Shown here: positions 47,391-56,877 of the stretch, one piece after another | How positions within the stretch are numbered: the stretch's first letter is position 1 | Layout: the number at the start of each line of letters is the position of its first letter | Assembly: GCF_004153225.1 (NCBI RefSeq) | Contig: NZ_SEMB01000002.1 | Coordinates: 87,567-151,566, forward strand | Source of the DNA: Sporolactobacillus sp. THM7-7 | GTDB taxonomy: Bacteria; Bacillota; Bacilli; Bacillales; Sporolactobacillaceae | Direction: 5' to 3' | Length of the DNA: 64,000 nt | Notes under the pieces: model-generated | Seen by the model: only the letters and a program-made list of their open reading frames with translations | What the model was told of the DNA's origin: nothing | The model's database searches: none | Made by a program: the position numbers and the translations under genes

Positions 47391-49088
47391 TCAGGCCTGA
47401 TGGCGTCCTTTGTATAAGTCGGCCCGTTTCAGGAATTTCGGCTCCTTCTTCTCGATCGCCCCGACGGCCGTTTTGACCGCTTCCTCATAGTGATAATGCC
47501 TGAAAAGCCGCTCCGCTTCGGTCAATGCTTCGTCAATCTCCGAATATTCGCTCCGATACCGGTTCCCATAACGGATAATCTCTTCCGCCAGATCGGCCGT
47601 ATCCACCAGCTGTCCGGCCTGTTTATGGACAGCGTCGATCCTCGCTTCGGCTTCATCCAGCAAATCCCGCACCGCCGCCATGTCCAGCGGTTTTTCGTCC
47701 AGTTTCTGATTGACCGCATGAAGACTTTCTCCGGCCTTCTCCAGGGCGTCGGCGAACGGCGCGGGTACGCCGGGCATATTGCTTGTCTGAACGATTCGTC
47801 TCGATTCGAAAAGGGCCTGCTTTAATTTCCGGATGGTTTCCTGTGCGGCGATTTCGTCTTTGCGCAGTGCTTTGATTTTCTTGCTGAATGCGTCGGCGGA
47901 CGACTCAACCTCGAGAATTTCTTCCTTCATTGATTTCAGTTTTTCAAGCACGCTGCTAAAGGCATCATTATGATTTTTCAATAACTCGTCCACTTCAAAA
48001 AAGCCGGTCTCCAGTCTTCGATAAGCTTTTTCAATGTCCCGCTGCGCTTTCAGATCATCCACATCCATATGATAGCTTTCCCGAACGATCTTCGTCTCTT
48101 CATCCAGCGCTTTTATTTTTTCACCGACACTGTCGAGCTTCTCTTCAACAGCCGGGGCCACTTCATGCAGCTGCTGGCGGCTCAGGACTTCCTTTTCCAT
48201 TTGGGCGTACAGCCAGTCCAGCTGCTCGTGCAGGCTACCAAGCGCCTCCTCCGCTTCGTCAAGCTCCATTTTTTCCACGGATTCGGTCAGCACCTGAAGA
48301 TGTTTTTCGATCTCATCCGCCTGTGCGTCTATTTGCAGATGTTCCAGAGAATAGCCCTGCTCCGCCATCTCTCGGCCGCCTTCGCGAATTTCTTTCAGCT
48401 GATCCGGAATCGTCCGCTGAATGTCTTCGTAAAGGCCCGGAATACGCTCCATCTGGCTGGCCGCCGTTTGAACCGCTTCCTTTACGGTGAGAAGGATCTT
48501 TCGTGCTTCTATATAATCTCCCATTTCCGAGATCGAATGATATTGTTTCATTTGCCCGTCAATCTTTTTTACCGATTGCTCAAAATGGGGAAGCGCTCGC
48601 CTGAACTGGCTTCGTTTCGTGATCAGGTTTTTCTTAATTTGATGATAACTTTCTTTTATTGGAATAATATCTTTACGGTTTTTATCTGCGCTATCGACAA
48701 TGGCATTCAATTCATCGATCATTTTCTGGATTTTCTCCTCGATCTGCTCCATCCTCCCGTGAAGCTGCTGGAGCATCTGTTCCGCCTTCCTGAACCGATA
48801 TTTATCCGCCATCTCTTCTGCCGTAAAAAGGCTCTCTTCAATGGAAGGCAGCTCTTTTGTTACGATACGATCCCAGTTTGACCGCCATTTGTCGAATTTT
48901 TTTTCGATTTCCCCTGCCATTTTTAGATTTTTCACCTTGGCCATTTCTTTCGCCACGGGGCGGTTCATTAATTCGGCACGCCACGATTCGATGCGATCGA
49001 TTTCGCCGTAGGTTTTCTTTCTCATCCACGCACCATAGATCACGATGATGACAAGAAACAAAATGAGACCGATAATCACATAGAGCAT
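47391..49088 (-). CDS. ezrA: Septation ring formation regulator EzrA
   Basis: EzrA is a membrane-anchored spectrin-like protein that limits FtsZ ring assembly and links division to wall synthesis. The 565-residue product has one N-terminal membrane segment (about 2-20, LYVIIGLILFLVIIVIYG) then almost continuous coiled coil. B. subtilis EzrA has 562 residues. ATG at 49088 follows GGGGGAAC; the frame extends 12 codons upstream without a signal. The usual QNR patch is not obvious to me. braB and hisJ, its neighbours in B. subtilis, are absent here. Confidence 0.93.
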   Translation of the reverse strand: MLYVIIGLILFLVIIVIYGAWMRKKTYGEIDRIESWRAELMNRPVAKEMAKVKNLKMAGEIEKKFDKWRSNWDRIVTKELPSIEESLFTAEEMADKYRFRKAEQMLQQLHGRMEQIEEKIQKMIDELNAIVDSADKNRKDIIPIKESYHQIKKNLITKRSQFRRALPHFEQSVKKIDGQMKQYHSISEMGDYIEARKILLTVKEAVQTAASQMERIPGLYEDIQRTIPDQLKEIREGGREMAEQGYSLEHLQIDAQADEIEKHLQVLTESVEKMELDEAEEALGSLHEQLDWLYAQMEKEVLSRQQLHEVAPAVEEKLDSVGEKIKALDEETKIVRESYHMDVDDLKAQRDIEKAYRRLETGFFEVDELLKNHNDAFSSVLEKLKSMKEEILEVESSADAFSKKIKALRKDEIAAQETIRKLKQALFESRRIVQTSNMPGVPAPFADALEKAGESLHAVNQKLDEKPLDMAAVRDLLDEAEARIDAVHKQAGQLVDTADLAEEIIRYGNRYRSEYSEIDEALTEAERLFRHYHYEEAVKTAVGAIEKKEPKFLKRADLYKGRHQA

Positions 49089-49319
49089 ACGGAAGTTCCC
49101 CCATTCTCCCACGTTAAACATCACAACGCTATCAGCTATCCTCTATTGTAACAAATAATAAGCATTTTAAGGCAAAAAAAAGAAAGTTTGTCGACCGGTG
49201 TCTGATCGCTTTTTTTGGATATTTAGGGGGAAGGATTTTCGGCCGGGCCCTGCACAAACCATCCGGCCCATGCTATAATCAGTGCGTTATGCGCACGCAG
49301 GAAGGGGACGGAAGAAAAG

Positions 49320-50087
49320 ATGGATGGGATCACGTGGCTCTTTTTGATGGGTTCAGGGTTTTTTTCCGGTTTTATCGACGCAGTGGTCGGAGGCGGCGGG
49401 CTGATTTCGACGCCCGCTCTGCTTTCCATCGGATTGTCTCCGCAGACGGCGCTCGGCACGAATAAATTAGCCAGTACGACAGGATCACTGACCAGTACAC
49501 TCACATTTATCCGCTCAGGCAAAATCAGCAAGAAATTAACCGCCGGACTCTTTCCGCTTTCTTTCATCGGGTCGGTGATCGGGGTGCTGATCGTCCATTA
49601 TTTGTCGCCCGAGGTGCTCCGTCCTTTAATTCTCGTTCTGTTGATTGTGGTGACCGTTTACACCTGTTTGAAGAAAAATTGGGGGACATCGTCTTCTTTT
49701 AAGGGGCTCGGCGGAAAAACGGCAAAATGGTTTCTCCCGCTCATCTTCTGTATCGGTTTTTACGATGGATTTCTCGGAGCTGGGACGGGATCTTTTCTGA
49801 TTTTTTCTTTTCTCATGCTCGGTTTTGATTTCCTGCACGCCTCCGGAAACGCGAAAGTACTCAATTTTTCCAGCAATGTCGCCGCGCTGATCACGTTCGC
49901 CTCTCTTGGTTACGTTCATTACGGGATTGGCGTTATCATGGCTGTCTCTCTCATTGCGGGAGCATGGTGCGGCGCGCGCTTTGCCATTAAAAAAGGATCA
50001 TCGTATGTCAAAATACTTTTCATCGTCGTCACCGCCGCCCTGATCGTAAAAAATGCAGCGGATTATCTCATTCCTCTTCTGCACTAA
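49320..50087 (+). CDS. TSUP/TauE-family sulfite or sulfonate exporter-like permease
   Basis: This 255-residue membrane protein has about eight hydrophobic segments. TSUP (DUF81) repeats are marked by GFFSGFIDAVVGGGGLISTPALLSIGLSPQTALGTNKLAST and the second-half GFYDGFLGAGTGSFLIFSFLMLGFDFLHASGNAKVLNFSSN. The substrate is unknown; family members move sulfite, sulfoacetate or related anions. GGAAGGGG precedes the ATG. It is alone on the plus strand between ezrA and refZ. Confidence 0.88.
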   Translation: MDGITWLFLMGSGFFSGFIDAVVGGGGLISTPALLSIGLSPQTALGTNKLASTTGSLTSTLTFIRSGKISKKLTAGLFPLSFIGSVIGVLIVHYLSPEVLRPLILVLLIVVTVYTCLKKNWGTSSSFKGLGGKTAKWFLPLIFCIGFYDGFLGAGTGSFLIFSFLMLGFDFLHASGNAKVLNFSSNVAALITFASLGYVHYGIGVIMAVSLIAGAWCGARFAIKKGSSYVKILFIVVTAALIVKNAADYLIPLLH

Positions 50088-50099
50088 CGAGGCACGCTT

Positions 50100-50753
50100 T
50101 TAGCCCGAGGCGCATCCAATAACCTTTTTTGCCCAATGCCTGATATAGCGAAGATAGTTCGTTCGAAAAGACGGCTCACTCGGTGTCAGGTAGAAGACCT
50201 TCCGGAGAAACTGAGGCTGCAGAAAGGGCATCATAATCATGTCGCGATATTGCAGGATGGCAAAATCGGCGGACAGCGGGTCGTTTTGCATGCCCGGATC
50301 GACCTGCTCAAACAGCTGACTCAGCAAATATTTTTCTTTCATCAAATAGCTGGCCATCAGTTCGCGGACAAGCTGATTGTCGAGCGTCATTTCGCGGTGC
50401 ACAAAACGGGATAAATAGAGATATTTCTGCTGATAGCGAATCAGCGCGTCCGCCACGTATACAAGACGGCTCCCGCCCGTCCCGCCCTTCTCTTCCGCTT
50501 CTTTGGCAGCTCTCTCCATGACCTCCAGATACCCTTCGTAAAAGGAAGCCATCAAATATTCCAGAAGGCCCTGCTTTCCTCCGAAGTAATAGGACACAAG
50601 CGCAATGTTGACGCCCGCGTCCGCCGCTATAGCCCGCACCGACGTCCCATCGTAACCGCCCATATTAAATAACTTAAGTGCCGAATGGATAACCGTCTCT
50701 TTCGTTTTTTTCCCGCTTTCCGGATTCGCCTGTTTCGTCAGCATTTTTTTCAT
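50100..50753 (-). CDS. refZ: TetR-family regulator RefZ (YttP)
   Basis: The 217-residue TetR protein has the N-terminal HTH KETVIHSALKLFNMGGYDGTSVRAIAADAGVNIALVSYYFGGKQGLLEYL (about residues 20-68). In B. subtilis RefZ binds motifs around oriC at the onset of sporulation and influences chromosome capture and FtsZ placement. The location between ezrA and ytsP-rpsD is the RefZ position. ATG at 50753 has AAGGAAAGGG; the open frame further upstream is non-coding. Confidence 0.85.
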   Translation of the reverse strand: MKKMLTKQANPESGKKTKETVIHSALKLFNMGGYDGTSVRAIAADAGVNIALVSYYFGGKQGLLEYLMASFYEGYLEVMERAAKEAEEKGGTGGSRLVYVADALIRYQQKYLYLSRFVHREMTLDNQLVRELMASYLMKEKYLLSQLFEQVDPGMQNDPLSADFAILQYRDMIMMPFLQPQFLRKVFYLTPSEPSFRTNYLRYIRHWAKKVIGCASG

Positions 50754-50896
50754 CCCTTTCCTTAAAATCTCTCCACAGTAGTTATTTCTTCTTCTCTTTT
50801 TATTTCCCTTCAATAACCGTTCGACAGATCGGCTGAAACTTTCGCCCCGATTTGATAAAATAGGAGTAATTTCTTGAAATAGTGAGGAGAAGAATG

Positions 50897-51346
50897 ATGC
50901 ATCCCGTCGATTATACCAGTATTCGTGTCCTCGAATCACTGATAAAAGATGAAAAAAATTGGATCGCCAACTTGGCCAACGCTTCCGCCTGGCTCAATCA
51001 CTGTCTGGAAAACATCAATTGGGTCGGCTTTTATTTGCTTGAAGATCAGGAACTGGTCCTCGGACCTTTTCAAGGAAAGCCGGCCTGCGTGCGGATTCCC
51101 CTCGGCAGGGGTGTTTGCGGCACCGCCGCTGAAAAGAAGAAAACTGTTCGTGTGAAGAACGTCCACACGTTCCCAGGTCACATTGCCTGTGACGCGGCCT
51201 CCCGCTCGGAAATCGTCGTTCCTTTGATCAAGGGAGAGGAGCTGATTGGAGTGCTCGACATCGACAGTCCGAGGCTGGACCGCTTCTCGGACGACGACGC
51301 GCGTTTTCTCGAGGCGGTTGCCGAAGCCCTCGTTCGCTATCATTAA
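50897..51346 (+). CDS. ytsP: GAF-domain free methionine-R-sulfoxide reductase (YtsP)
   Basis: The product has 149 residues and forms a single GAF domain. fRMsr cysteines are visible in IPLGRGVCGTAAE and FPGHIACDAASRSEIVVPL, with INWVGFYLLEDQELVLGPFQGKPACVRI before them. It reduces free Met-R-sulfoxide. Two adjacent ATGs follow GAGGAG; the second gives 7-nt spacing. It lies divergent from refZ and upstream of rpsD, as in B. subtilis. Confidence 0.9.
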   Translation: MHPVDYTSIRVLESLIKDEKNWIANLANASAWLNHCLENINWVGFYLLEDQELVLGPFQGKPACVRIPLGRGVCGTAAEKKKTVRVKNVHTFPGHIACDAASRSEIVVPLIKGEELIGVLDIDSPRLDRFSDDDARFLEAVAEALVRYH

Positions 51347-51397
51347 CGCCATTCTTTAAGTCCTTCTGGCAACAGGCCATCGCTGCTGCATCCGCAC

Positions 51398-51427
51398 TTG
51401 ACAAACAGCGGCGAAAAAATGTATAAT
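51398..51427 (+). promoter_or_regulatory. Strong SigA promoter of rpsD
   Basis: Perfect TTGACA (51398-51403) and perfect TATAAT (51422-51427) with 18-nt spacing. This leaves a leader of roughly 185-190 nt before the rpsD start. Confidence 0.9.
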
Positions 51428-51433
51428 GACCTT

Positions 51434-51622
51434 CGTGTAAAATGAGGCAGCACCGATCAGCATCCAAAGAGTAGCCCTCTTATTTTGTTCCTCCCATGGA
51501 GGTGCACCGCGTAACCTGGACTGCCCGGGCGAAAGTGCAAGATAGCAAAATAGCTTTGGAACAGGCTTTTCGGAGGTGTCATTTTTTACTCATAAAAAAA
51601 TGACAAAGGAGGAGTCATTTTT
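51434..51622 (+). promoter_or_regulatory. rpsD leader, probable S4 autoregulatory RNA
   Basis: The untranslated leader is long for a single-gene unit and matches the B. subtilis situation where S4 represses its own mRNA. Just before the start it contains GTCATTTTTT (51578), AAAAAAATGAC (51594) and GTCATTTTT (51614), with the ribosome binding site AAAGGAGG between the last two. The middle segment can pair with either neighbour, so two exclusive hairpins are possible, one enclosing the binding site. Confidence 0.6.
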
Positions 51623-52225
51623 ATGGCTCGTTATACCGGACCGGTATGGAAAAAGTCGCGCCGTCTGGGTGTTTCTCTCAGCGGAACCGGCAAAGAACTC
51701 GAAAGGCGTCCTTACGCTCCGGGGCAGCACGGTCCCTCGCAGCGTGTCAAACTGTCTGAATACGGTCTTCAGCTGAAGGAAAAACAAAAGCTGCGCTATA
51801 TGTACGGCATTAACGAACGCCAATTCCGGCGTACGTTCAACGACGCAGCTAAAATGAAGGGCGTTCACGGCGAAAACTTCATGATTCTGCTCGAATCCCG
51901 TCTCGACAATCTCGTCTATCGTCTCGGACTGGCCCGTACTCGCAGACAGTCGCGCCAGCTCGTCAATCACGGACACATCACAGTGAACGGACATCGCGTC
52001 GATATCCCTTCTTACCGTGTTAAACCCGGGGATAAGATCGGCGTCAGAGAAAAATCGAGAAATCTTGATGTCATTAAGGACGCCCTGGAAACGAATACGT
52101 ACGTTCCGGAATATCTGACTTTCGATGAAAACACATTGGAAGGCACATATGCACGCTTCCCGGAACGGTCCGAGCTTCCGGCGGAAATCACCGAAGCGAT
52201 GATTGTCGAATTTTATTCCAAATAA
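51623..52225 (+). CDS. rpsD: 30S ribosomal protein S4
   Basis: S4 nucleates 30S assembly on 16S rRNA and acts in translational fidelity and autoregulation. The 200-residue product is the zinc-free form (no N-terminal cysteine cluster), beginning [21 protein letters not shown]. The S4 RNA-binding domain is at about residues 91-155 ([40 protein letters not shown]). AAAGGAGGAG precedes the ATG. It is monocistronic, with a strong terminator. Confidence 0.99.
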   Translation: MARYTGPVWKKSRRLGVSLSGTGKELERRPYAPGQHGPSQRVKLSEYGLQLKEKQKLRYMYGINERQFRRTFNDAAKMKGVHGENFMILLESRLDNLVYRLGLARTRRQSRQLVNHGHITVNGHRVDIPSYRVKPGDKIGVREKSRNLDVIKDALETNTYVPEYLTFDENTLEGTYARFPERSELPAEITEAMIVEFYSK

Positions 52226-52241
52226 CTGCATTATGTTACCA

Positions 52242-52275
52242 GAAGCCCGCCTGCTGAAAAAGGCGGGTTTTTTAT
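52242..52275 (+). terminator. Terminator of rpsD
   Basis: AAGCCCGCC and GGCGGGTTTTTT form a GC-rich stem with a T tract, 17 bp after the rpsD stop. Confidence 0.92.
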
Positions 52276-52395
52276 ATACGTAGACAGTATAAAATTTTAC
52301 GACGGATTTCAGTCTAAGAAAAACTAAGGCTCAGCCGGTGTCAAAGACTTGCTCCGCCAAGTTTCTTTAACCTCATGCCTTTAGGATATTTAAAA

Positions 52396-52451
52396 GCGCG
52401 GATAAAAGCCGGTGGTGTCCCCTTGCATGAACCGGCTTTGTCATCCGCGGT
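52396..52451 (+). other. Large imperfect hairpin upstream of the PBP gene
   Basis: CGCGGAT then AAGCCGGT pair with ACCGGCTT then ATCCGCG across a 2/3-nt internal loop and a 17-nt apical loop. There is no T tract, so it is not a standard terminator. It sits between the rpsD terminator and the PBP gene in a 333-bp gap (52226-52558) with no gene. Confidence 0.55.
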
Positions 52452-52558
52452 TATTCTGTGACTTTTCAACGCTTTTGTTTTAGACTAAGATAGAAACAGC
52501 CTTTGATTGCCTTCATTTTTGTATGTCTAATATGCACCCCCCCTCTAAGGAGAGTTCT

Positions 52559-55156
52559 ATGACACGTTATTTCAAGAAAATTTGTGATTTTTTTGACTGG
52601 CTAGCTGAGAATTGGAGCGAAAATTCGGTCATTCAAACCACCCGATCCGCCGGTCGCATCATTTGGCAATCCTTTTTAGCCGTTCTAGCTATCGTCATGA
52701 TCGGCCTTTTCTTCTCTATTGGTACGATTGCCGGATATTTCGCCAACCTTGTGCGTGACCAACCGATTATCAGCGGTGTAAAGCTTCAAAAGGAGATTAA
52801 CAACTATTCGGAAAGCAGTGAAAGCTATTTTGCCGGGAACATCCCAATTGGTAAAATGAGTCATGATCTGATTCGGGAGAAAGCAGAGCTGAAAGCGATC
52901 TCCCCGAATCTGATTCATGCCGTTATTGCCATTGAAGATGAATCCTTTTATGAGCACAAAGGCGTCGTTCCGAAAGCCGTTCTCCGTGCCAGCACCGAAG
53001 AGTTGCTGAATAAACCTCAAGTCACCGGCGGGAGTACCATTACGCAGCAGCTGATCAAGAATCAACTGCTAACGAGCGAAGTCTCTTTTGACCGAAAAGC
53101 GAAAGAAATCCTTTTAGCCATGCGCACAGAGCGTTTCTTTTCAAAAAATCAGATTCTCGAAGCCTATCTGAACGTCGCGACGTTCGGACGGGATGCATCC
53201 GGAAACAACATTGCCGGTGCGGCCGCGGCCGCTGAAGGGATTTTCGGCGTCGAAGCGAGCAAGCTGAACATTCCTCAGGCCGCTTTCATCGCCGGACTGC
53301 CGAAAAATCCATTTGTTTACTCCCCTTTTCAAAACAACGGAGGGGCAAAAAAAGATTTTTCGGCGGGAATCGGCCGGGCGCACACCGTCCTGCACCGTAT
53401 GTACGCTTCAGGTTATATTTCGAAAAAACAGATGAATGAGTCGCTAAAATACGATTATCGCCAGCATCTGGTCAAATCGAAAAAACGGACAGACGAAGAC
53501 TATCCGGAACTGCGGCAGGAGGTTGAGCATAGAACACAAATCGTGCTCGCAAAACTTGCGGCCAATCGGGCAGGCTATAATGGAGATCGGCTGTATCAAG
53601 ATTATCTGTCTTACAAAAACATGGAGTATGAATACAGCCAGGGAATATACGATCGAAGTTTAAAAGAAATCGCCAAACTCCATGGATATCATTTTGATGC
53701 GATGAGCCGGAATAAGAAAATATTCGACGAACTGCTGACAGATGCCGAAAAGCAAATAGCAACGGGCGGCTACAAAGTGTACACAACGATCAATAAGCCG
53801 ATCTACGACGGCATGCAGAACGTGGCCAAAGGGTACAGCGGCTACAGCTCCGATAAATATGCACGGGATAGAAAGGGCCAGATTATTGAAGTAACAAACA
53901 AAGAGACCGGGAAAAAAGAAAAGCTCGAAGATCCGATGCAAGTCGGTTCGGTTTTAATCGAGAACAAAACAGGAAAAATTTTAAGTTTCGTCGGCGGACG
54001 CGATTTCCAGAGGTCCGAGTTCAATTATGCGACAAATGTCCCACGGCAAAACGGCTCGACGATGAAACCGCTGCTTGTGTATGCGCCGGCGATGGAACTC
54101 GGTCTCGTGCAGCCGGGATCCATTGTCGCCGATCTTCCTTATAAACGCGGGAAATACATGCCACATAATTACGGCGGGCGCTACCATGGATTTGAGACAG
54201 CAAGAGTAGCTCTGGCGCAATCTCACAACGTGCCGGCTGTCAGCGTGTTTACCAGACTGAGCAGCGCAACAGACAGGGCGCCGCAATATTTAAAAAAGAT
54301 GGGCATCACTTCTCTCGTCGGATCAGATGGATATTCGCCGGCAAACGCGCTGGGCGGGGTGACAAAAGGCATTACAGTGGAGGAAAACACAAATGCTTAC
54401 ACAACTTTCGCCAACAACGGACAATTTGTCGACGCCTTTATGATTGATAAAATCGTCGACCGTGACGGCAAAGTGATTTACCGGCATCAAAAAAAGCCGG
54501 TTCGCGTCTTTTCTTCCGAGACCAGCTACCTGATGCTTGATATGATGCGCGACGTCTTTAAATACGGGACGGGCGCGGCAACACCCGGACTATTGGAATT
54601 TTCCGCCGACTGGGCGGGTAAAACCGGAACATCTCAGGACTGGCGGGATTCATGGCTTGTCGGCACGAATCCGAATGTGACGCTCGGCGTCTGGAACGGC
54701 TACGCCCATAATCAGACGCTCGATAGGAGCCGATATTCTCAGCAGACCCGAACACTGTGGGCCGGCTTCGCGAATAGCGCCTATCATGTCGATCCGAATT
54801 TAATGGCCCCTGAGGAACGGTTCCAGCCTCCTGAAGGCGTCGTAAGACAGACATTCTGCGGGCTCACCGGCGGCCGAGTGACGGGCATGTGTCAGGCTGC
54901 CGGCTTTGCGAAAACGGATGTGATGAATACGAAGTACTTGCCACAACAAACAATCGAAGCGCTCGAACCAGTTCAGTCGGCCCCCAAGCCTGATAAACCG
55001 GATCAGCCATCCTCCCCGAAAGATTCGCGCAATACGTCCGAAAAAGCGGCCCCAGAGGACGGATTCAGGATTAAGCCTGATTTTCTCATGTCGCATTTCC
55101 CTTACTTGGACCTTCAATCAGCCGACCCGTCATTGCTCGGTAAAATCCGAAAATAG
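52559..55156 (+). CDS. Class A penicillin-binding protein (transglycosylase/transpeptidase)
   Basis: This 865-residue bifunctional peptidoglycan synthase has a cytoplasmic N-terminus, one membrane anchor (about 45-70) and a GT51 domain (about 110-300) with AIEDESFYEHKGV, GGSTITQQLIKNQLL and RKAKEILLAMRTERFFSKNQILEAYLN. The transpeptidase domain (about 460-760) has SxxK in QNGSTMKP, SxN in AQSHNVP and KTGTSQDW. A Pro/Lys-rich tail follows. ATG at 52559 follows AAGGAGAG. It resembles the Geobacillus/Listeria PBP1A-family enzyme found near rpsD, but the exact orthologue name is uncertain. Confidence 0.94.
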   Translation: MTRYFKKICDFFDWLAENWSENSVIQTTRSAGRIIWQSFLAVLAIVMIGLFFSIGTIAGYFANLVRDQPIISGVKLQKEINNYSESSESYFAGNIPIGKMSHDLIREKAELKAISPNLIHAVIAIEDESFYEHKGVVPKAVLRASTEELLNKPQVTGGSTITQQLIKNQLLTSEVSFDRKAKEILLAMRTERFFSKNQILEAYLNVATFGRDASGNNIAGAAAAAEGIFGVEASKLNIPQAAFIAGLPKNPFVYSPFQNNGGAKKDFSAGIGRAHTVLHRMYASGYISKKQMNESLKYDYRQHLVKSKKRTDEDYPELRQEVEHRTQIVLAKLAANRAGYNGDRLYQDYLSYKNMEYEYSQGIYDRSLKEIAKLHGYHFDAMSRNKKIFDELLTDAEKQIATGGYKVYTTINKPIYDGMQNVAKGYSGYSSDKYARDRKGQIIEVTNKETGKKEKLEDPMQVGSVLIENKTGKILSFVGGRDFQRSEFNYATNVPRQNGSTMKPLLVYAPAMELGLVQPGSIVADLPYKRGKYMPHNYGGRYHGFETARVALAQSHNVPAVSVFTRLSSATDRAPQYLKKMGITSLVGSDGYSPANALGGVTKGITVEENTNAYTTFANNGQFVDAFMIDKIVDRDGKVIYRHQKKPVRVFSSETSYLMLDMMRDVFKYGTGAATPGLLEFSADWAGKTGTSQDWRDSWLVGTNPNVTLGVWNGYAHNQTLDRSRYSQQTRTLWAGFANSAYHVDPNLMAPEERFQPPEGVVRQTFCGLTGGRVTGMCQAAGFAKTDVMNTKYLPQQTIEALEPVQSAPKPDKPDQPSSPKDSRNTSEKAAPEDGFRIKPDFLMSHFPYLDLQSADPSLLGKIRK

Positions 55157-55189
55157 GACTTGGTAAAAACCGAAGTCCTGTTCCCCTCA

Positions 55190-55226
55190 TAAAAAGAGGA
55201 CCCGCGAATGCGGGTCCCCTTTTTAT
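55190..55226. terminator. Bidirectional terminator between PBP and ccpA genes
   Basis: AAAAAGAGGACCCGC and GCGGGTCCCCTTTTT form a long perfect-ended stem with A and T runs on both sides. It sits between two convergent genes. Confidence 0.95.
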
Positions 55227-55234
55227 TTATTTCT

Positions 55235-56236
55235 TTATTCTTTGGTTGATTTTCGGTAATCGATGTGATGCGGGAGAATAACCGTAGGACTGTCTACTTT
55301 TTCATTGTTCATCAGTTTCGTCAAAAGCCGCATCGCCACAGCCCCGATATCATAGGTCGGTTCGGCAATGCTGGACAGGGTTGGGCGAACCATATGAACG
55401 AAACGCGTATTTTCGCTGCTGATAACCTCAATGTCTTCAGGGACTTTCATCCCTCTATCCTGAATTTCGTGAATCGCGCCGATCGCCATCTCATCCGATG
55501 CGACAACGATAGCCGTCGGTGTGACCTCCTGATCTAAATATTGAGCTGTTGCTTCTTTACCCGATTCATAAGTATAATCGCCGAGGACAAGGAGCGACTC
55601 GTCGAAAGCAATGCCGTTATCCGCCAGCGCTTTTTTATAGCCGCTCACCCGATATTTTCCATTTATTGGTACATCGAACGGACCGCTAATCAACCCGATC
55701 TTTTGATGCCCCGACTGAATCAAGTGGGAGACGACATCAAAAACGGCCTGTTCGTAATCAATATTCACGGAAGGTATCTCTCGTTTTTCATCAACAGTTG
55801 CTGCTAGCACGACGGGAACCGGTGATTGCTTGAACTCATTGATATGCTCATCGGAAATTTTTCCGCCCATAAAAACAATCCCGTCGACCTGCTTGCCAAG
55901 CAGCGTCTGAATCAGCCGGATTTCTTTATCCTTATTCTGGTCCGAATTACACAAAATAATATTGTACTTGTACATGTTCGCGATATCTTCAATGCCGCGG
56001 GCGAGCTCAGAGAAAAAGACGTTCGATATATCCGGAATGATCACACCGACCGTCGTCGTTTTCTTGCTTGCCAGTCCACGAGCAACAGCATTGGGACGAT
56101 AACCGAGCCGCCTGATTGCTTCGGATACCTTCTTTCTTGTTGTCGGTTTCACATTCGGATTGCCGTTAACCACCCGGGAAACGGTAGCCATAGATACGCC
56201 TGCTTCTCTCGCCACATCATAAATAGTTGCGCTCAC
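55235..56236 (-). CDS. ccpA: Catabolite control protein A
   Basis: This LacI-family global regulator of carbon metabolism binds cre sites with HPr-Ser-P. The 333-residue product starts [58 protein letters not shown] (HTH and hinge helix), then the [13 protein letters not shown] core. GTG at 56236 is 9 nt after GAGGAGG; two ATGs just upstream are too close to it. One oddity: the effector-domain segment usually reading GFDNTRL is SSENTRF here. The citZ cre-like site is a plausible target. Confidence 0.96.
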   Translation of the reverse strand: MSATIYDVAREAGVSMATVSRVVNGNPNVKPTTRKKVSEAIRRLGYRPNAVARGLASKKTTTVGVIIPDISNVFFSELARGIEDIANMYKYNIILCNSDQNKDKEIRLIQTLLGKQVDGIVFMGGKISDEHINEFKQSPVPVVLAATVDEKREIPSVNIDYEQAVFDVVSHLIQSGHQKIGLISGPFDVPINGKYRVSGYKKALADNGIAFDESLLVLGDYTYESGKEATAQYLDQEVTPTAIVVASDEMAIGAIHEIQDRGMKVPEDIEVISSENTRFVHMVRPTLSSIAEPTYDIGAVAMRLLTKLMNNEKVDSPTVILPHHIDYRKSTKE

Positions 56237-56359
56237 GCACATCATCCTCCTCAATCTCAAGCCTTTATAACGTTTTCATTTTTCTGCATATTTAATACAC
56301 GGGCAACATAAAGTTTGCTTTATGCACCTGCATTCCCCTAAAAGCTTTCTTATAGGGGA

Positions 56360-56495
56360 TGTTCGAAAAGTCTAGAAAAAATGCTGGCTGAACTCAACGC
56401 CCGATTGCTTCCACTGACTGTGGGTATACGCTTCAAGGGCCAAAGCTCACATTAACCTTTCCGCCCCATTTTATCTTCCTTTTCGAACCGACTCT
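56360..56495 (+). repeat. Intergenic repeat element, copy D (between ytxH and ccpA)
   Basis: TGTTCGAAAA (56360-56369) and TTTTCGAACC (56480-56489) bound a 130-bp copy with CGCCCGATTGCTTC and a diverged hairpin (TGGGTATACGC). The right flank ACTCTTCTA matches the extended terminus seen at 33140 and 63864. The 56237-56575 gap holds no gene. Confidence 0.72.
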
Positions 56496-56575
56496 TCTAA
56501 CAGCCCGTTTTTCCGGAATAAATAGGCCCTCTTCGTCTATAAAAGATTGTTTCATAGAGCTTGTCTGAAAAAAGA

Positions 56576-56860
56576 TCAAACATAATCTTTCGGAATGGGA
56601 ATCATCTGTTCTTCTTCAATCCCCTTTTTTCCTTCCGATGAAACGCTCCGCCTCAGATCAATTGTTTTTTCCTTGACAAGCCCGAATAAATCAAATCCCC
56701 TGGCTCCAATAGTCATGCGCCCTTGCTCTACATTCCGCCACACATTTCTTCCGGTCGGAGTTGCGGCAAGAAATACCGCCGCAGCGCCCAGCGCACCACC
56801 GACAAGCAGTCCTGACAGAAAAAGCGGACCCTTTTTTACTTGTTTTATCGTATCGCGCAT
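56576..56860 (-). CDS. ytxH: YtxH-like membrane protein
   Basis: This 94-residue protein has one N-terminal glycine/alanine-rich membrane segment (about 12-33, LFLSGLLVGGALGAAAVFLAA followed by TPTGRNVW), typical of the YtxH/gas-vesicle-like family, and a charged tail. Homologues are general-stress (SigB) proteins in B. subtilis. ATG at 56860 has AAAGGAG 8-9 nt upstream; it starts 17 bp after the ytxG stop. Confidence 0.8.
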   Translation of the reverse strand: MRDTIKQVKKGPLFLSGLLVGGALGAAAVFLAATPTGRNVWRNVEQGRMTIGARGFDLFGLVKEKTIDLRRSVSSEGKKGIEEEQMIPIPKDYV

Positions 56861-56877
56861 GGGAGATCGCTCCTTTC

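Noticed and set aside
51576-51776. Short open frame overlapping the rpsD start ([15 protein letters not shown]..)
   Set aside because: It is out of frame with rpsD, runs mostly inside it, and encodes no recognisable peptide; the region is better explained as leader RNA structure.
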